64,000 nt of DNA from Erodium maritimum (GCA_963921825.1 OY997588.1:53266803-53330802), one strand, 5' to 3'. Shown: positions 23,019-34,839, numbered from the stretch's first letter. Program-made: numbers and translations. Notes: a model not told the origin generated them from the letters alone.

Positions 23019-23805
23019 ATGGATCGTATAGTTGCCCCTGGTTTCGATCACCTTAGTGCTTTGCCTAATGAGTTGAAGTCTCAAATATTCAAAAGGACTC
23101 TGGATAACAATGATGTTCCTTTTGTCCACCTTTCGATGTGGTAACTGGTTCTGAAACTCTATGCTCAGCATTCAAAATTCTTATTTTCTTTTCTACTCTT
23201 TGACTTTCACACACTATTTTGTCTTTGTGTGCTGCTTTCAGTTGCAAGGATTTTTATGACTTTATGAAAGAGGATGATGATGTTCTGTTGGCCCTAAACT
23301 GTGATTTCCAACCACAAGTAGTGAGGGAAGTGACATTCCGCACCAAATTAGTGCTTGAGAAGGCTAGTGAAGCCGGTAATTTGAATGCTAGGTGCCTTCT
23401 TGGTCTGTACTATACTTTCAATCGGAATAGACCTAGACACGGCCTTGAATTACTTGAGAGGTGTGACAACTGGTGTACAATGTTAAGAGGATATGTCCAT
23501 GCAATAGCACTAATCAAACTAGGTGGGGAAGAGGAACGTGTTGCATATATCTTCTACAATATCTTTTTTCAGATACATGATGCAGACAGGGCAATGCTGC
23601 ATTACTGTCGTCGTGAGTTTCGTGCCTTGCTACAATTTGGTAGATGGTCAGATTTGAGGACAACGAGGATCTGCGAAACTCCTTAGATGCTGGACATTGG
23701 AGGCGTAGAATCGACGATATCACAGGTACTGGAGAACTTAGATATGGGTGTATTGACTGTTTAATTGACATTGAGGCAACGAAGCTTGCTCGTAACGTCA
23801 ACTAA
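23019..23805 (+). pseudogene. F-box gene copy 3, C-terminal frameshift
   Basis: Exon 1 (23,019-23,140, 122 nt) encodes MDRIVAPGFDHLSALPNELK. Exon 2 starts at 23,242 after GCTGCTTTCAG and encodes CKDFYDFMKEDD, NLNARCLLGLYYTFNRN and MLHYCRREFRALLQFGRW. The frame stops at TAG (23,684-23,686) just after RICETP. Copy 2 has one more base in this spot, and in the frame restored by that comparison the sequence runs on to CIDCLIDIE and a TAA at 23,803-23,805. A one-base deletion has removed about 39 C-terminal residues. A shortened protein might still be made, since the F-box and most of the helical part are open. The leader is separated from its TATA box by solo LTR 3. Confidence 0.78.
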
Positions 23806-23865
23806 TTACGCTTTCTCTTAGCCTGGTTGTTTTTGTTGAACTTGTCCACCTGAATAGTTGAAGAT

Positions 23866-24176
23866 GTTTTGTTTTTAGTTGGACAGCTGGTTTATGTAAT
23901 TTTTGTTGATGCTTAATATATGTGATCTAGTTTTTTGTTTGTGTTTCACTAGAGAAGCAAATTACTATTTGTCAGCACTGTGCATGTTAAAAAATTAGCG
24001 GTGTGCATGCTAAACTGTCAGTAATATGTAAGCTAAAAAGTCTAATTGCACAGAAACTGTTAGCAATTTGCATGATCTTAAAAGGTCTTTATTTTATATG
24101 TTTATTAAATTTAGATTCATTATCTTGAATTCTTCAAACTTTTGATCCAAATATGGCAACCATGTACATTTTTTTA
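23866..24176 (+). repeat. About 310-bp direct repeat, left copy (partner 26,466-26,777)
   Basis: Near-identical to 26,466-26,777: TGTAATTTTTGTTGATGCTT, CACTAGAGAAGCAAATTACT and TTTGATCCAAA(T/C)ATGGCAAC occur in the same order and spacing. It lies after F-box 3; the partner lies after the small gene at 26,051. The pair brackets the coiled-coil gene and a LINE fragment. Confidence 0.85.
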
Positions 24177-24526
24177 CATGTCTCAAATTGATTTTATAAA
24201 ACAGATATGAATATTAAATAAGCTTATATGTCTGAACTATCAGCTGCATGTATTCTAAACTTTTAGCGGTGTGTACACTAACCTTTTAGTGGTTGTCAGT
24301 ACTTTCAATATTTCGTATATATTTTACCAATATTAAAAATAATCTACCCTTAAATTGATTTTCTGCCAAAAGATCATGAATATAGAAATGTAGAGAAGTA
24401 AAAGAAGAACATATTTTATATTAAACCGAAGGAAATTACTGTTTTCATTAAATTTAAAACAAAAAATCATGAACATGTTCATGATTTTTTTGGAGAAATA
24501 CAAATAACAGCCAAGATTGCAATTAC
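24177..24526. other. Non-coding stretch with degenerate TAAACTNTTAGT phrases and a palindrome
   Basis: No gene seen. It has phrases such as CTAAACTTTTAGCGGTGTG (near 24,251) and a perfect 30-bp palindrome at 24,461-24,490, listed separately. Confidence 0.5.
24461..24490. repeat. Perfect 30-bp palindrome
   Basis: A6-TCATGAAC / ATGTTCATGA-T6 type sequence, identical to its own reverse complement over all 30 positions. It lies 37 bp beyond the stop codon of the reverse-strand coiled-coil gene and could form a stem in its 3' UTR. The core ATGAACATGTTCAT recurs at 26,904-26,917. Confidence 0.9.
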
Positions 24527-24799
24527 CTAATCCAACTTCTTAATAATTTCCTCAAGCATGACATTAAGCTCTGCAATCTTCTTCATATGGGTCTGGTTCG
24601 CATCCTTCTCATCCGGTGTCATATCCTTTGCATCCACTTTCCATGTATCATTGACCATTAAAGTCACTTCAAGCTGGGTCTCCAACAGCTTCAGCCTCAG
24701 CTCCGTGTAGTTTAGTACTGCCCTTTCATGCTCAATGAGGCGCCTCTGACGCTTGATCTCCTTTGACACTTGACTTTGGATGGATTTTCCTGACTCCAT
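24527..24799 (-). CDS. Small coiled-coil protein of 90 residues, unknown function
   Basis: Open from the ATG at 24,797-24,799 to the TAG at 24,527-24,529. Residues about 10-50 (KEIKRQRRLIEHERAVLNYT, ELRLKLLETQLEV) have a heptad-like pattern of Leu/Ile/Val with charged residues. A linker with DMTPDEKDAN follows, then a second helix, MKKIAELNVMLEEIIKKL. There is no signal peptide or membrane segment. A TATA-like CCTATAAATA on the reverse strand lies about 60 bp upstream (near 24,860), consistent with a real short gene. A decayed relative lies at 19,296-19,395. The protein at 26,051-26,314 has the same size and two-helix plan, with only weak residue similarity. I recognise no family. A role in oligomerisation or binding a partner is possible but unsupported. 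Confidence 0.6.
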   Translation of the reverse strand: MESGKSIQSQVSKEIKRQRRLIEHERAVLNYTELRLKLLETQLEVTLMVNDTWKVDAKDMTPDEKDANQTHMKKIAELNVMLEEIIKKLD

Positions 24800-25019
24800 T
24801 TGTTTTAACTACACAAAACTTTTTTCTTGGTTGGTTTTGGGGATTACTGAGGTGTGTATTTATAGGGAACTGTAACTCGTGATAGAGTTAGTGGGCAGTT
24901 TTAATACTTGCCACACCTTACTTAACTGATTGTGTAGTTAAGAAACCGTCTGTATTCTTCTAATATTTTCAAAAATCTATCTGTCATATCAACAGTCCAA
25001 TTAAACCGTCTTTAATAAA

Positions 25020-25868
25020 AAAATTTTGATAAGCTCGAAATTTTTATTAAAAATAAAACCAGTTCCAAGATGGAAAAGGTCAAAGAGAACAACGGTAACA
25101 TAGGAACTCAAAAGTGAGCTAGGGGTCCAAGACCCGAAAAAAACAAAGGAAACAGAAACAGGAGCTACAACAGAGATCAATACCAAACAGGTGTCTCACC
25201 GAGACCAATGAACAATGCCTCATGGTGAACAGGTGGATCCTCTGGTCTCAGAAAGACTAAGTAATTCGTGCCCTTCCACTCCTAGAGTAGATCGGCCCTT
25301 AGCGTTCCCCTGGATAAGCACTCGCCGGACCTCAGTGAGAAACAGGCGAAACCTGAAAGGTATAATCTCTCCTGCAGACCATGCCAACCAAACAACAGAC
25401 CAAAACAAAAATCATAACCGACTCCGTCTCTGCCTTGGCCGAATGCACCAACTAGGTCTCCTACACCAGTCCTCAAAAGAAAAGCTGCCTCTCAAAGCCC
25501 GAGACTACCACAAGATAACAAAGGAATGATTCCTAATCTTCCCAAATAGAACATCACCAGAGTCCATCACCTGATTAAACACCACCCCATTCCTGAATAA
25601 CCACAAATGCCAAACAGTAATGTAATAGACACGGACCCAAACCTTCCACAGATGATGCGAACCCACACCTCTCCACATCAAAATCAAGTCTCCCACGGTC
25701 CTTGGCATGACCCACAACAATCCCCACCACTCAAACACCTTACCCCAAATCCACCAGGATACATAACAATGCAGGAAAATATGATCTGTAGTTTCCATGA
25801 AAGACTTACACATAAGGCAAAACATCTGATTAATCGTTACAAACATACCCCTTGCCTCTAAGAAAAAA
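25020..25868 (-). mobile_element. 5'-truncated L1-type LINE fragment
   Basis: An 11-bp duplication TCTTTAATAAA (25,009-25,019 and 25,869-25,879) flanks 849 bp. On the reverse strand the 5' part encodes a zf-RVT segment (CLMCKSFMETTDHIFLHC, W..W, VWHLWLFRNGVVF), the C-terminal domain of plant L1 ORF2. The 3' part is untranslated and ends CGAGCTTATC and an A-rich tail. Severe 5' truncation is normal for LINE copies. Confidence 0.85.
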
Positions 25869-25954
25869 TCTTTAATAAATTTTTACACACACATCAACGC
25901 TTGTGACGGTTGGTTTTCTCCCTACATTTAAGGTGGTGGTTCCTTTTCATCCCC

Positions 25955-25962
25955 TATATAAA
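25955..25962 (+). promoter_or_regulatory. TATA box of the small gene at 26,051
   Basis: TATATAAA in CCCCTATATAAAGGAAC, 89 bp before the next in-context ATG. Spacing suits a transcript start near 25,990 with a leader of about 60 nt. Confidence 0.6.
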
Positions 25963-26050
25963 GGAACAACCGTGTTCCATTTCTTTCACATTTTACTTTT
26001 ACTTCTACTCAGTTTTTTTTGCAGGAATCCCAACCGCGAGTCTATCATCC

Positions 26051-26314
26051 ATGGCTGCTCCTTCTGATTCAGATTTGATCGTTGTAGGGATACGCAAACT
26101 GGAGCATTACGCGAGGCTGAGGGCGTATAAGGACGTTGAAGAGAAAATTGTCAGCGTCCAGGCCGATGTCAATGAACAACTGGTGACCCTGACTCACATC
26201 AACACCAACGAATGGTCGCAGGAAGAAAAGCGGAGACATGTAGCGCTCATCCGTCAGTTGAGTGCAATTCGTCGTGTACTGGAGCAATTCTCCAGAGCAG
26301 AGCAGGCCGTTTAG
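26051..26314 (+). CDS. Small helical protein of 87 residues, unknown function
   Basis: The ATG at 26,051 (context CATCCATGGCTG, a strong plant start) opens 87 codons to the TAG at 26,312-26,314. A start further upstream is possible in frame but would lie between the TATA box and the leader, so I prefer this one. The protein is almost all predicted helix (LEHYARLRAYKDVEEKIVSV, RRHVALIRQLSAIRRVLEQF) with a polar loop NTNEWSQEEK. There is no signal or membrane segment. It resembles the 90-residue coiled-coil protein nearby in length and layout (two helices around an acidic linker), so they may be distant paralogs. Its downstream 460 bp match the 3' region of the F-box genes. The function is unknown. 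Confidence 0.6.
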   Translation: MAAPSDSDLIVVGIRKLEHYARLRAYKDVEEKIVSVQADVNEQLVTLTHINTNEWSQEEKRRHVALIRQLSAIRRVLEQFSRAEQAV

Positions 26315-27165
26315 AGCCCGTTACATCGTTTTCTTTCTACTTATGCTTTCTTTATATTTGCTGTTTTTGTTGGACTTGTTGAACTGAATGTTTTAAAGCT
26401 GCTTTTGTGTTTGGACACCTTGTTTTATATATATATTTTTATGTTTAATATCACTTGACTACAATTTGTTTTGTTTATTTGGACAACTGGATTATGTAAT
26501 TTTTGTTGATGCTTAATATATGGTATCTAGTGTTTTGTTTGTGTTTTCACTAGAGAAGCAAATTACTATCTGTCAGCACTGCGCATGTTAAAAAAATTAG
26601 TGGTGTGCATGCTAAACTGTTAGTAATATGTAAGCTAAAAATTCTAGTTGCAGAGAAACTGTTAGCAATTTGCATGATCTTAAAATGTATTTATTTTATA
26701 TGTTTATTAAATTTAGATTCATTATCTTGAATTCTTCAAACTTTTGATCCAAACATGGCAACCATGTACATTTTTTATATTAAACTGAAGGAAACTGAAT
26801 CAATATATAACCTTCCAGTTGTCTGCACTCTGAACTTCTAGTGGTGTGCAGTAGAGCCTTTTAATGGTGTGCAGTGCTCTGCAGCATAATTTTGGTAGTA
26901 CCTATGAACATGTTCATGAATAGATTGGCACATGCCCACCAATATATTAGTACTCCTGCACCAGTCCATCAGCAATACTGCATTATGATTCTTTAACACT
27001 TTAAAAGCACAACTAAAAACACAAGTTTAACTAAAAACACAACTATTTTAAGCAACAAGTCATTCAAAGTTCCATACCATACTAATAATTTTCCCAACTG
27101 TTCAAAAGTAAGACAAGTTTAACCTAAAATCATAAACATATACTAATAGTTGTTCAAGATTGTCC
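26315..27165. other. F-box-type 3' region and spacer, including right copy of the 310-bp repeat
   Basis: 26,330-26,530 resembles the F-box 3' UTRs (TTTTTGTTGGACTTGTTGAA and TTGGACA blocks, partly doubled). 26,466-26,777 is the right copy of the direct repeat at 23,866-24,176. After 26,780 there are GTGTGCAGTA phrases and the ATGAACATGTTCAT palindrome (26,904-26,917). No gene seen. Confidence 0.6.
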
Positions 27166-30100
27166 TTATTTTTCTGGACAATTCCTACTGTCGTGGTCGT
27201 TTACCATCTTGAAACATGTATGGCACAGTCTTAGTGGCTTGCTCACTGCTTGTACAGCTACTTCGAATTCTGAAAGTTTTCTCCTGCTCTTTCGAGACCC
27301 TTTGTTGTTTGACTGCGGCGGATTATGTACCTTCACCTCTAACTGCCTTTTAATCCCTGTCATTTTCTCCATCTTCTTCTCCTTTTGCATTTTTGTTGAC
27401 ATGTAGTCTTCGTTGTTGCTGTGTATGGTTGTGTTCTTCAGTGTGTGACACAGACTCTGCAGATTAGAAAAGGAAGGATCTGGCACTTCGATCAGCTCAG
27501 CAAACCGTTTCTTGATGTCCTCTATCAGTTTGTTCGTATCTTCGGGATCCATGTTTGCCCTTGCTTTTTGGTGTTGCCTGGCTGTCTCCCTACACCATCT
27601 CAGATTCACCATGCTATCCGGGATTAGCTTCATCCTTGCATTTCTCATCGCTAGGAATATATGGATGCACAACAAACCTTTTGCCTGGAATCTCTTGCAC
27701 GAACAGTCAAAGTGATTTGTGTCCATTGTCCTCACCACAATGAATTTACTGTTGCTATCATCCATAATGAAGTACAACTTTATCATTCCTTCTCTGGTCT
27801 TCTTGTCATCCATGTTGTAGAGTGTGAGCTTGTTAGTCAGCATCATATACTTCTGCACCTTGAAAAATATTGGCAATGTATATAGGTTCCAAGCATGGTG
27901 CTCGAGTTCTAAATTCAGCTTGTACTGTGGGTGACACGTTGCAGACTTCGTGGCCAAGTACCTTGTTTCCTCCCTTTGGTTGTTCACCACACCGTCGACT
28001 CTCCACATGAAATGGACCAGCGGGAGATACTTGTCAGTCAACTTCCTAAAAGTACGATTTTGGCTCTCAGAACGGGATGTCGTCCTCATCATCCTTGCCA
28101 TCGGCAAATCATGAAAGTAGGCGGGTATCCAGTCCTCCCTCATGTCAAACAATTGTGGCAGCCAGACATTGTCCTCTAAATTGCACTTCTTCATTATCTC
28201 AGGCCACTTTTTCTCAAATTCATCTATCGTCATAGTCCTGGACCACACCACTTCCTTAATCTCTTCCTTAAAGTTAATTTCAGACAAATGGCTAAGGGAA
28301 ACCTGCCAAAACAACAATTAACATGCTAAACTATCAGTATAGTGAATTCTAAACTACCAGTAGTATGATTATTAAATTATCATTGGTATGAATGGTGAAC
28401 TATTTTCTAGTGTGGGTCCCAAACAAGTTAAAAGTCATCCAACCAGTACATTGTAGCTTAACATTGCAGCACTCTTAATCCATTCAATCAACACTATAAT
28501 GAATTTGAACTTGTACTCACCTTTTTTGGAATTTTCTCCATTATGTGCCACATGCAGAACCGGTGTTTTTGTCTCTTTCATCACCTCCTTTACTGCAATT
28601 TTCATTGTAGGGTCCTGATCAGTAATGAGGCATAGAGGTTCTTTCCCATTCATCGCCTTGAGGAATGTTTGGAAAATCCAAACAAAAGATGGTACATCTT
28701 CTTTCGATATCAGGGCTGCTGCGAAGGTGGTTGATTTATTGTGGCTGTTTATTCCAGTGAATGGAGAGAATACCATGTCACACCTGCAAAATTTAAAATA
28801 AATAAATAAAATTATAAAAACCACAATTCTATGTAAACCACCAGACGAATAATATTACAACGTTACTTACTGGTTTGTGTGATAAGTTGAATCGAAAGCT
28901 ACATAGTCCAAATAGAGCTTGTAGTCCTTCAACATTTCAGCATCAGCCCAAAAAACAGCGGTTAACCTATCAGAACGGTCAGTTTTGTACTCAAAAAAGA
29001 ATTCAGGGCTGGACTCCTTCTCGTGGAACCTGTCCAGTACCATCTGCACATCCGTATCCATTACGTAAGCACGTATATCCCTCTGGTAGTTCATGAAATC
29101 CCTCATAGTTGCACCAACCTTTTCCGGACCTCCAAGCGTTTCGCTTAAAACTTTGTGACACAAAATCGGACCAACCGTAGCTTTCTGTTAAGTAACTACT
29201 TCTGCATCGGGGAAGAGACCCTCCTGTTGGATCTCATGTACTGCCTGTCGTTCATGACGAACAACTCATGGTTGTGCGCTTCAACAAACTCCTTTATGAA
29301 GTACACATTCCCATTTTCCGTGGCTTTAAATTTAATAGTTATCTTTGCTTTGCAACCAGTTCTTGTCAATAGGAGGTTTCTTATCTTCTCTTTTATTGGC
29401 TCGTCATCCTTAGGTTCCTTAGACTCGTACTTATGCCCTTCTTTTGAGCAGAGCAAGTACTTGAGGGTCACGGTTTGATCTTTGTGCTTTTTTTCTGCCC
29501 CTCTCCAAACACTGAAACCTGTCACTTTTGCATAACTCTCATAAAAGTTAATCGCAACAGCTAGCGTCTTGAACTCCTTATTTTCTTTCGGTTTCCTGTC
29601 CTCGTGGAAATTTGGAATGTATTCCTTTTTCCCATCCTCTGTCAGCTGGATGAATGAAGCAGGTACTGGGATCGCAGAATGTTCAGAATGTCTGCTTTCA
29701 CTTGAACTTGCTTGATTTGGATTTGCTTCCACTGAAGGTTCTACGACAGGTGCCTCTATGTCATCCACTATGATCGTATCGTCATAGTTTTCACTAGGAG
29801 GTGGTTGGTGGATATTTATCATGTCTGCTAGAGACTCAATGTCTTCCACTGCCACTGTATTATCAGAATTGGCAGGCTCATGTGTCTCTTCTGCAGATAC
29901 TATAGGATGAAGTATAGGGGGTATTGTGATTGTGTTCACTGGTACAGGTGTGGGCACACGTGGTGTAGGAACACGCGGTGGTTTTTGTGCTGTTTGGCGT
30001 GTTGCAAAAGGTGTTGTCGGTGTGGGCACACGCGGTGGTTTTTGTGCTGTTTGGCGTGTCACACGAGGTGTTGTCTGTGTAAGAACCACTCCCGGTCAAC

Positions 30101-31361
30101 GCCAGTCAAATCTGCGAAAAACAGGAAAATTTAAAAAAAAAATTGACAGACACTTAAGTGAACCTAAATTTGACCCCGAGGGTCATACCGGACTTAAGTT
30201 GACCCCGATATTGACCAAAGTGAGTTCCGGGGGACTCAGGGCAACTTTCTGACCAATTTGGGAAATGTTGACTTTTCGCTGGAAAAGTCAGCCGAGCAAC
30301 GTTTTGGTCCATTCGAGGTCCGTTTTGAATCCAAAAAGCTCATCCGTCGTCGCAGTGGTCTTAGTTGAGCCGTTTCCTTGTAGCCCGTCAAGTTTCGTAA
30401 TTTCTTGGAAAAAGTGCCCGTTCGGGGCCCGAAACGTCCGAATTTCGCGAATCTGATTGGTCTAGAAGATATTTTCCAAAAAGGTGTGGGACCCATTTTG
30501 CCACTTGTCAAACAAGTGGTGGTTTTAGGTTTTTGGACAAGACAAGGGAGACTGCATGAGGGGGTGGGTTCGGCCATACATGAAAAAAAGGGGAGAAAAA
30601 TAGAAAAAGAAGATAGTTTTTGAGAGAGAAGGAGAAGGAGAAAAGGAGAGAAAAGAGAAGGTGTGTGCTAGGGTTTTTCCATTCCTGGATCATCAAACCG
30701 TTGGATCGTCTCAAAGCTAAAGGAATCGAGCTCACATCGACTTTCTCTACGGTGAGCACCTAATCGATTCTCGTTTTGCTAAGTTTAAAAGTTAGGGTTT
30801 GGATTGGAATGGGTTGAATATGGATGAGTTGATGTGTGGGGTTTGTTGGAGGTGATTTGGAGCGAAGAGATGACCGTTTTCCGGTGACCAGAGGCTCGGG
30901 GGGAGCTCCAGCCACCGTGCACGGTGGCTGGCCGGCCATGGGGTGGCTGGCCGAAGCTAGGACCGGCCACCACCATGGTGGACCGGCCCCAAATGGCCCT
31001 AGCCACCCACGGCCAAGGTTTGGCCGGGTGGGGCCCACGTGCTCGGGTGTTCGGGTTTCGTGTTCGGGTGGTTTAGGACGTTCCCCAAGCCATTAATCTA
31101 CACCCGGATCGAAATTTGGAATTAAATTGTGAAAGTTGTAATTGACGGGTTTAGATACTTTAAACGCGAATTAAATGACTCGGAAGTCGGAAATTGATTT
31201 CGTCGAGTGCATAGGAACCCTTGAATTATTCTAAGACCGTAGAAACGAAAACGGGAATTTCCGGAGCCCCGGAAGGGCGTTTTCAAAACCAGGGTAGATT
31301 CACCATGTCGGGCGAATCGGGCTTTTCCGGGTCCATTATCGACAATGTCGAGTAATTGGGA

Positions 31362-34300
31362 TGTAAGAACCACTCCCGGTCAACGCCAGTCAAACCTGCG
31401 AAAAACAGGAAAATTTAAAAAATTTGGACAGACACTTAAGTGAACCTAACTTTGACCCCGAGGGTCATGCCGGACTTAAGTTGACCCCGTTATCGACCAA
31501 AGTGAGTTCTGGGGGACTCAGGGCAACTTTCTGACCAATTTGGGAAAGGTTGACTTTTCGCTGGAAAAGTCAACCGAGCGACGTTTGGTCCATTCGAGGT
31601 CCGTTTTGGATCCAAAAAGGTTAACCGTCGTCACAGCGGTCTTAGTTGAGCTATTTCCTTGTAGCCCATGAAGTTTCGTAATTTCTTGGGAAAAGTGCCC
31701 GTTCGGGGCCTAAGACGGCCGAATTTCGCGAATCTGACTGAAAAATATCTAGGAGATATTTTCCTAAAGGTGTGGGACCCATTTGCCACATGTCACACAA
31801 GTGGTGGTGTTAGGATTTTGGGACAAAAACAAAAAGATGAGAAGTTGAGTGTTAGTTTTGTAATTATGTTAAAAGGGTGTGTTTATGAAACAAAACAAAA
31901 AGGAAGTGAAGTGTATTGTTCTCGGCAAAGTTAGAAAAAATAAGAGTTTTGGAGAGAGAAAGTGGAGAGAGGAAAGAGAAGGAGAAAATGGAGAAAAAGA
32001 GAAGAAATGGTTGGAGCTTTGTGATTTCCCGACGATCCAACCGACGGATCGTCTCACCGATCGAAGAATCGAGTTCCCGTCATCATTCCCTATGGTGAGC
32101 ACCTAATCGATTTTCGTTTTGTTACGTTTGAAAGTTAGGGTTTGGGTTTAAATGGGTTAAATTTGGATGAGTCGAGGTGTTGGGTTCGTTGGGAACATTT
32201 TGGAGCGAAAAGGATCGGTTTCCGGTGACCGGAGGCTCGGGGGAGCTCCGACCACCGTGTGTGGTGGCTGCCGTAGTTGGGAGGTGGCTGGCCGGAGCTA
32301 GGGCCGGCCACCATGGTGGTGAACCGGCCCAAAACCGGCCCAACCACCCTCGGGTCTTAAGGGCCGAGTGGGGACCACATGTTCGGGTATCGGGTTTTCG
32401 TGTTCGGGTGGTTTAGGACGATCCCCAAGTCGTTAGTCCACACCCGGATCGAAATTTGGAATTAAATTGTGAAAGTTGTAATTGACGGGTTAGAAACTTT
32501 GAACGTTAATTAAATTACTCGGAAGTCAGAATTTGATTCCGTCGAGTGCATAGGAACCCTTGAATTATTCTAAGACCGTAGAAACGAAAATGGGAAGTTT
32601 TGGAGCCCCAAAAGGACGTTTTCCAAACCCGGGCAGATTCGCCATGTCGGGCGAATCGGGCCTTTCCGGGTCCATTAGTGACAATGTCGAGTAATTAGGA
32701 AGTTTCGGAGTGATCGACATTGTCGGGGTTGCATTTGGGCGTTTAATTCTTTAAATTCGGATTTCGCATGCTTACTTAAAAAGTGTGTTAATTGTAATGA
32801 TTGTAGACCGTGTCGCCTACCGTGGAAATAGGAGGCTAACCGGGAATTATGGGGCTTTGCCGGAGTAAGAGTATCGAGTTTGACACGCTTCAAGAGGTAG
32901 GGAAAAGTAGCCGGATCTCGGCCCTGATTAGGGAAAGTTAACAGTAGAAATGCATGTGACACCGGGGTGTCGTGGGTTAAGTAAGTTTATCGAATATTAG
33001 AAAGGCAGGCGACAACGGGTGGTGTCGTACGATACGGGAACATATCAAACAATAGAAAGGCATGTGACACTTAGTAGTGTCGTAGGACCAGTGAACTTTC
33101 GATATTATAATTACTGGAGGCATTTGATTATGCCCGGAGGTTGTTTGTTTAATTTGTGTCTTGGGTGGCCATGAGAGCCCGTATTTTACTGCTGTGTCTT
33201 GGGTGGCCATGAGAGCCCGTATTTTACTGCTGTGTCTTGGGTGGCCATGAGAGCCCGTATTTTACTACTGTGTCTTGGGTGGCCATGAGAGCCCGTATTT
33301 TACCGTTGTGTCTTGGGTAGCCATGAGAGCCCGTGTCTTTACTTTTGGTGTCTTGGGTGGACGTGAGTGCCCGTGGGGTTGTTGAACCCGTGGTTTACAG
33401 TTGGTGTGTTTTGGGGTGGTCGTGAGTGCCCGTGGGGTTGTTGAGCCCGTGTTTTGCCGTTGGTGTGTCTTGGGTGGCCATGAGTGCCTGTGGAGTGTTG
33501 ACCGGTGTTGTTGCTGCTTGTTGAACTTTGTTTGTGATTGTGATTGTGATTGTGGTTACCTGAGGTTGGGGGCCCGCTTCATAAAACGGGGGTCCCGTTA
33601 TCGCACGCGTCTGCATGTTCAGACGGGGTAGGGGGCCCGCCCGTGAGGAAAGCGGTCCTGACCGCGCGTGCGTGGTGGGACAGGTCGACAGCCTGATCCG
33701 AAAAGTGCGACAGGTCGACCGCCTGTCCTGACAGGGATCGGCAAAAGTGGCGACAGGTCGACCGCCTGGCCTGACAGGGATCAGTAAAGGACGTGAGGGG
33801 GTTACTGAGCAGCTGGAGTGCGATCCTTTGTGATCTTGTTTGGTGTACGATCCTTTGTGATCCTGGGTGTTGCGTAGTTATCCTTGAGTCTTTGGTGGAA
33901 GTCGTAATCGTTGTGTTGGGTCTACATTACGTGTCCGAGTGTCGAGTAGGTTGAGGAAAGTGACGGTTTGTGTGTCAGTCGGGTTACTTGAGTTTGGGGA
34001 TAGTTGTCCCCGTTGTTGGGTTTGGTGTTGGTGTTACCGGCATTGTCTGCTAAGTATGCCGTAGTCAGTCTGTTATCCGTGGTGGTGAGCGAACGCTCAC
34101 CCCTAGCTGCTTTTCCTACAGGTACTGGTCGCGGGATGGACTAGGTGAGCTTCCGAAGCTTGAAGAGCTAGGAGCGGGAGTCCGGGTTTACTTTTGAGTC
34201 TAGCGACGTATACCTTGTATTTTGTCCACTTGTTGGGACGTACTTTTGAGTTGTAAATAATTATTTTGGTTAAGTAAATGGTGGTTTTAAAGTGATTTGT

Positions 34301-34377
34301 TTAAAAGGTTTCAAAATGTTTTATTGTTTTAAACGATCGCGTTTCGAGTTCGGTTTTACTGAAATTGGGGCGTGACA
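31362..34377 (-). mobile_element. Gypsy-type solo LTR 5 (inner, 3,016 bp)
   Basis: The same family inserted into solo LTR 4, with a perfect TGGGA duplication (31,357-31,361 and 34,378-34,382). The host LTR continues exactly across the site (GAGTAATTGGGA | AGTTTGGGAGTGATCGACAT), so the nesting order is clear. Confidence 0.92.
33155..33500 (-). repeat. 36-bp minisatellite in solo LTR 5
   Basis: Units on the + strand read TGTCTTGGGTGGCCATGAGA followed by GCCCGTATTTTACTGC, about five copies, then longer units with GGGGTTGTTGA. They correspond to the units of the other LTRs, in a shorter register. Confidence 0.82.
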
Positions 34378-34839
34378 TGGGAAGTTTGGGAGTGATCGAC
34401 ATTTTCGGGGTTACTTTTGGGCGTCAAGTTTATTAGAATTCAGTTTATGCCTGCAAGCTTAAAAGTATTTAAAATTGTGTTCTTATTAGATCATGTCGCA
34501 GACAGAGGAAAGGGAAAGCTACGCGAGTGATCGAGATCACGCCGGAGCTTATTTGTGCGCTTTTGGAGAAAGCATACGAGGTAGGGAAAAGTAGCCGGAT
34601 CTCGGCCCTGACTAGGGAAAGTTAACAGTAGAAATGCATGTGACACTTGGGTGTCGTGGGTTAAGTTTATCGAACAATAGAAAGGCAGGCGACACCGGGT
34701 GGTGTCGTATGATACGGAAATGTATCGAACAATAGAAATGCATGTGACACTTAGTAGTGTCGTAGGAGCAGTGAACTTTCGATATTATAATTACTGAAGG
34801 CATTGGGTTATGCCCGGAGGTTTATTGTTTATTTTGTGT

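Noticed and set aside
25215-25529. 104-codon forward frame near 25,215
   Set aside because: Antisense to the LINE fragment 25,020-25,868.
27209-28179. Forward-strand frames over the transposase exons
   Set aside because: Shadows of the reverse-strand SWIM and transposase exon.
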